From positions 92,154,723 to 92,218,722 of the forward strand of contig CM049309.1 of assembly GCA_026874595.1 (NCBI GenBank): DNA of 64,000 bases, read 5' to 3'. Under the pieces are notes generated by a model. That model did not search any database and was not told the origin of the DNA. It saw only the letters and a list, made by a program, of their open reading frames with translations. Position numbers and translations under genes: made by a program. Within the stretch, counting starts at the first letter, position 1. Each line of letters starts with the position of its first letter. This DNA is from Sipunculus nudus (Eukaryota > Annelida > Sipuncula > Golfingiida > Sipunculidae). This document shows positions 63,728 to 64,000 of this stretch, piece by piece.

Positions 63728-64000
63728 TGTAAAAGGGACCAAGTTCAAAATTTTTTCATGAAATCCCGTTAATCTCGTTTGACAAGAAGCAGTGAGACGT
63801 TTTCAGGTTTGTCATGTCAAGCTGGTCATATGTGACAAAATGCCGAAAACTAGAACTACTTTGTTGTAAAAGGCGCCGAGTTATAAGCATTTCAGTGACA
63901 TCTCGTTTGTTCACGTTGCACAAGATATGGTGCGAGATTTGGGCAGACTTCTGGCTTTATCTAATCAAGCAGTTCATATGTGACACAATGCCGAAAACTA
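63728..64000. repeat. Diverged tandem duplication of about 140-150 bp, cut by window end
   Basis: GTAAAAGGGACCAAGTTCAA at 63730 pairs with GTAAAAGGCGCCGAGTTATA at 63866, and GACAAAATGCCGAAAACTA at 63834 pairs with GACACAATGCCGAAAACTA at the right edge. At least two units are present and the array may continue outside. Confidence 0.8.

Overview
The window looks like nuclear DNA of a marine invertebrate, most likely a mollusc (bivalve-like). It is AT-rich and has an intron-bearing animal gene with GT-AG splice sites, long (TA)n and (TC)n microsatellites, several minisatellite arrays and small transposable elements. There are no operons, ribosome binding sites or prokaryotic genes. The species assignment is inference from repeat style and protein character; no search was run.

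The one gene that can be assembled completely is on the + strand from 7786 to 34776. It has eleven coding exons, every splice junction keeps frame, and it encodes 684 residues. The protein has an N-terminal region I do not recognise, a winged-helix segment (about residues 270-332) and a C-terminal nucleoside phosphorylase / MTA-SAH nucleosidase (PNP_UDP) fold domain (about 362-680). That domain resembles those attached to fungal NLR-like proteins and to bacterial anti-phage nucleosidase effectors, so an innate-immunity ATP or nucleoside hydrolase is an attractive but unproven reading.

Layout. 1-7340: non-coding, with a 34-bp array at the left edge, a MITE at 4.6 kb and short tandem repeats. 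7340-7785: probable promoter and 5' UTR. 7811-26402: an 18.6 kb first intron with seven of the window's eight longest (TA)n tracts, two tRNA-derived SINE-like copies, a 56-bp minisatellite, a second MITE copy and an inverted copy of a dispersed element that recurs at 40-42.6 kb. 26403-34776: exons 2-11. Intron 7 holds about twelve 66-67 bp copies of its own 3' splice site plus the start of exon 8. Intron 10 holds a 1,578 bp non-autonomous Helitron. 34.8-46 kb: non-coding, with a 40-bp array (37.9-39.0 kb), the second dispersed-element copy and a 38/42-bp array (43.5-46.1 kb) whose monomer shares 22 bp with the Helitron 3' end. 46-64 kb: fragments of a probable minus-strand gene (candidate exons near 59.9, 56.3, 51.9 and 51.3 kb), a 30-bp array (56.9-59.0 kb) and a 55-bp array (60.2-61.5 kb).

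Most long open frames between 43.5 and 61.6 kb are by-products of tandem arrays and are not treated as genes.
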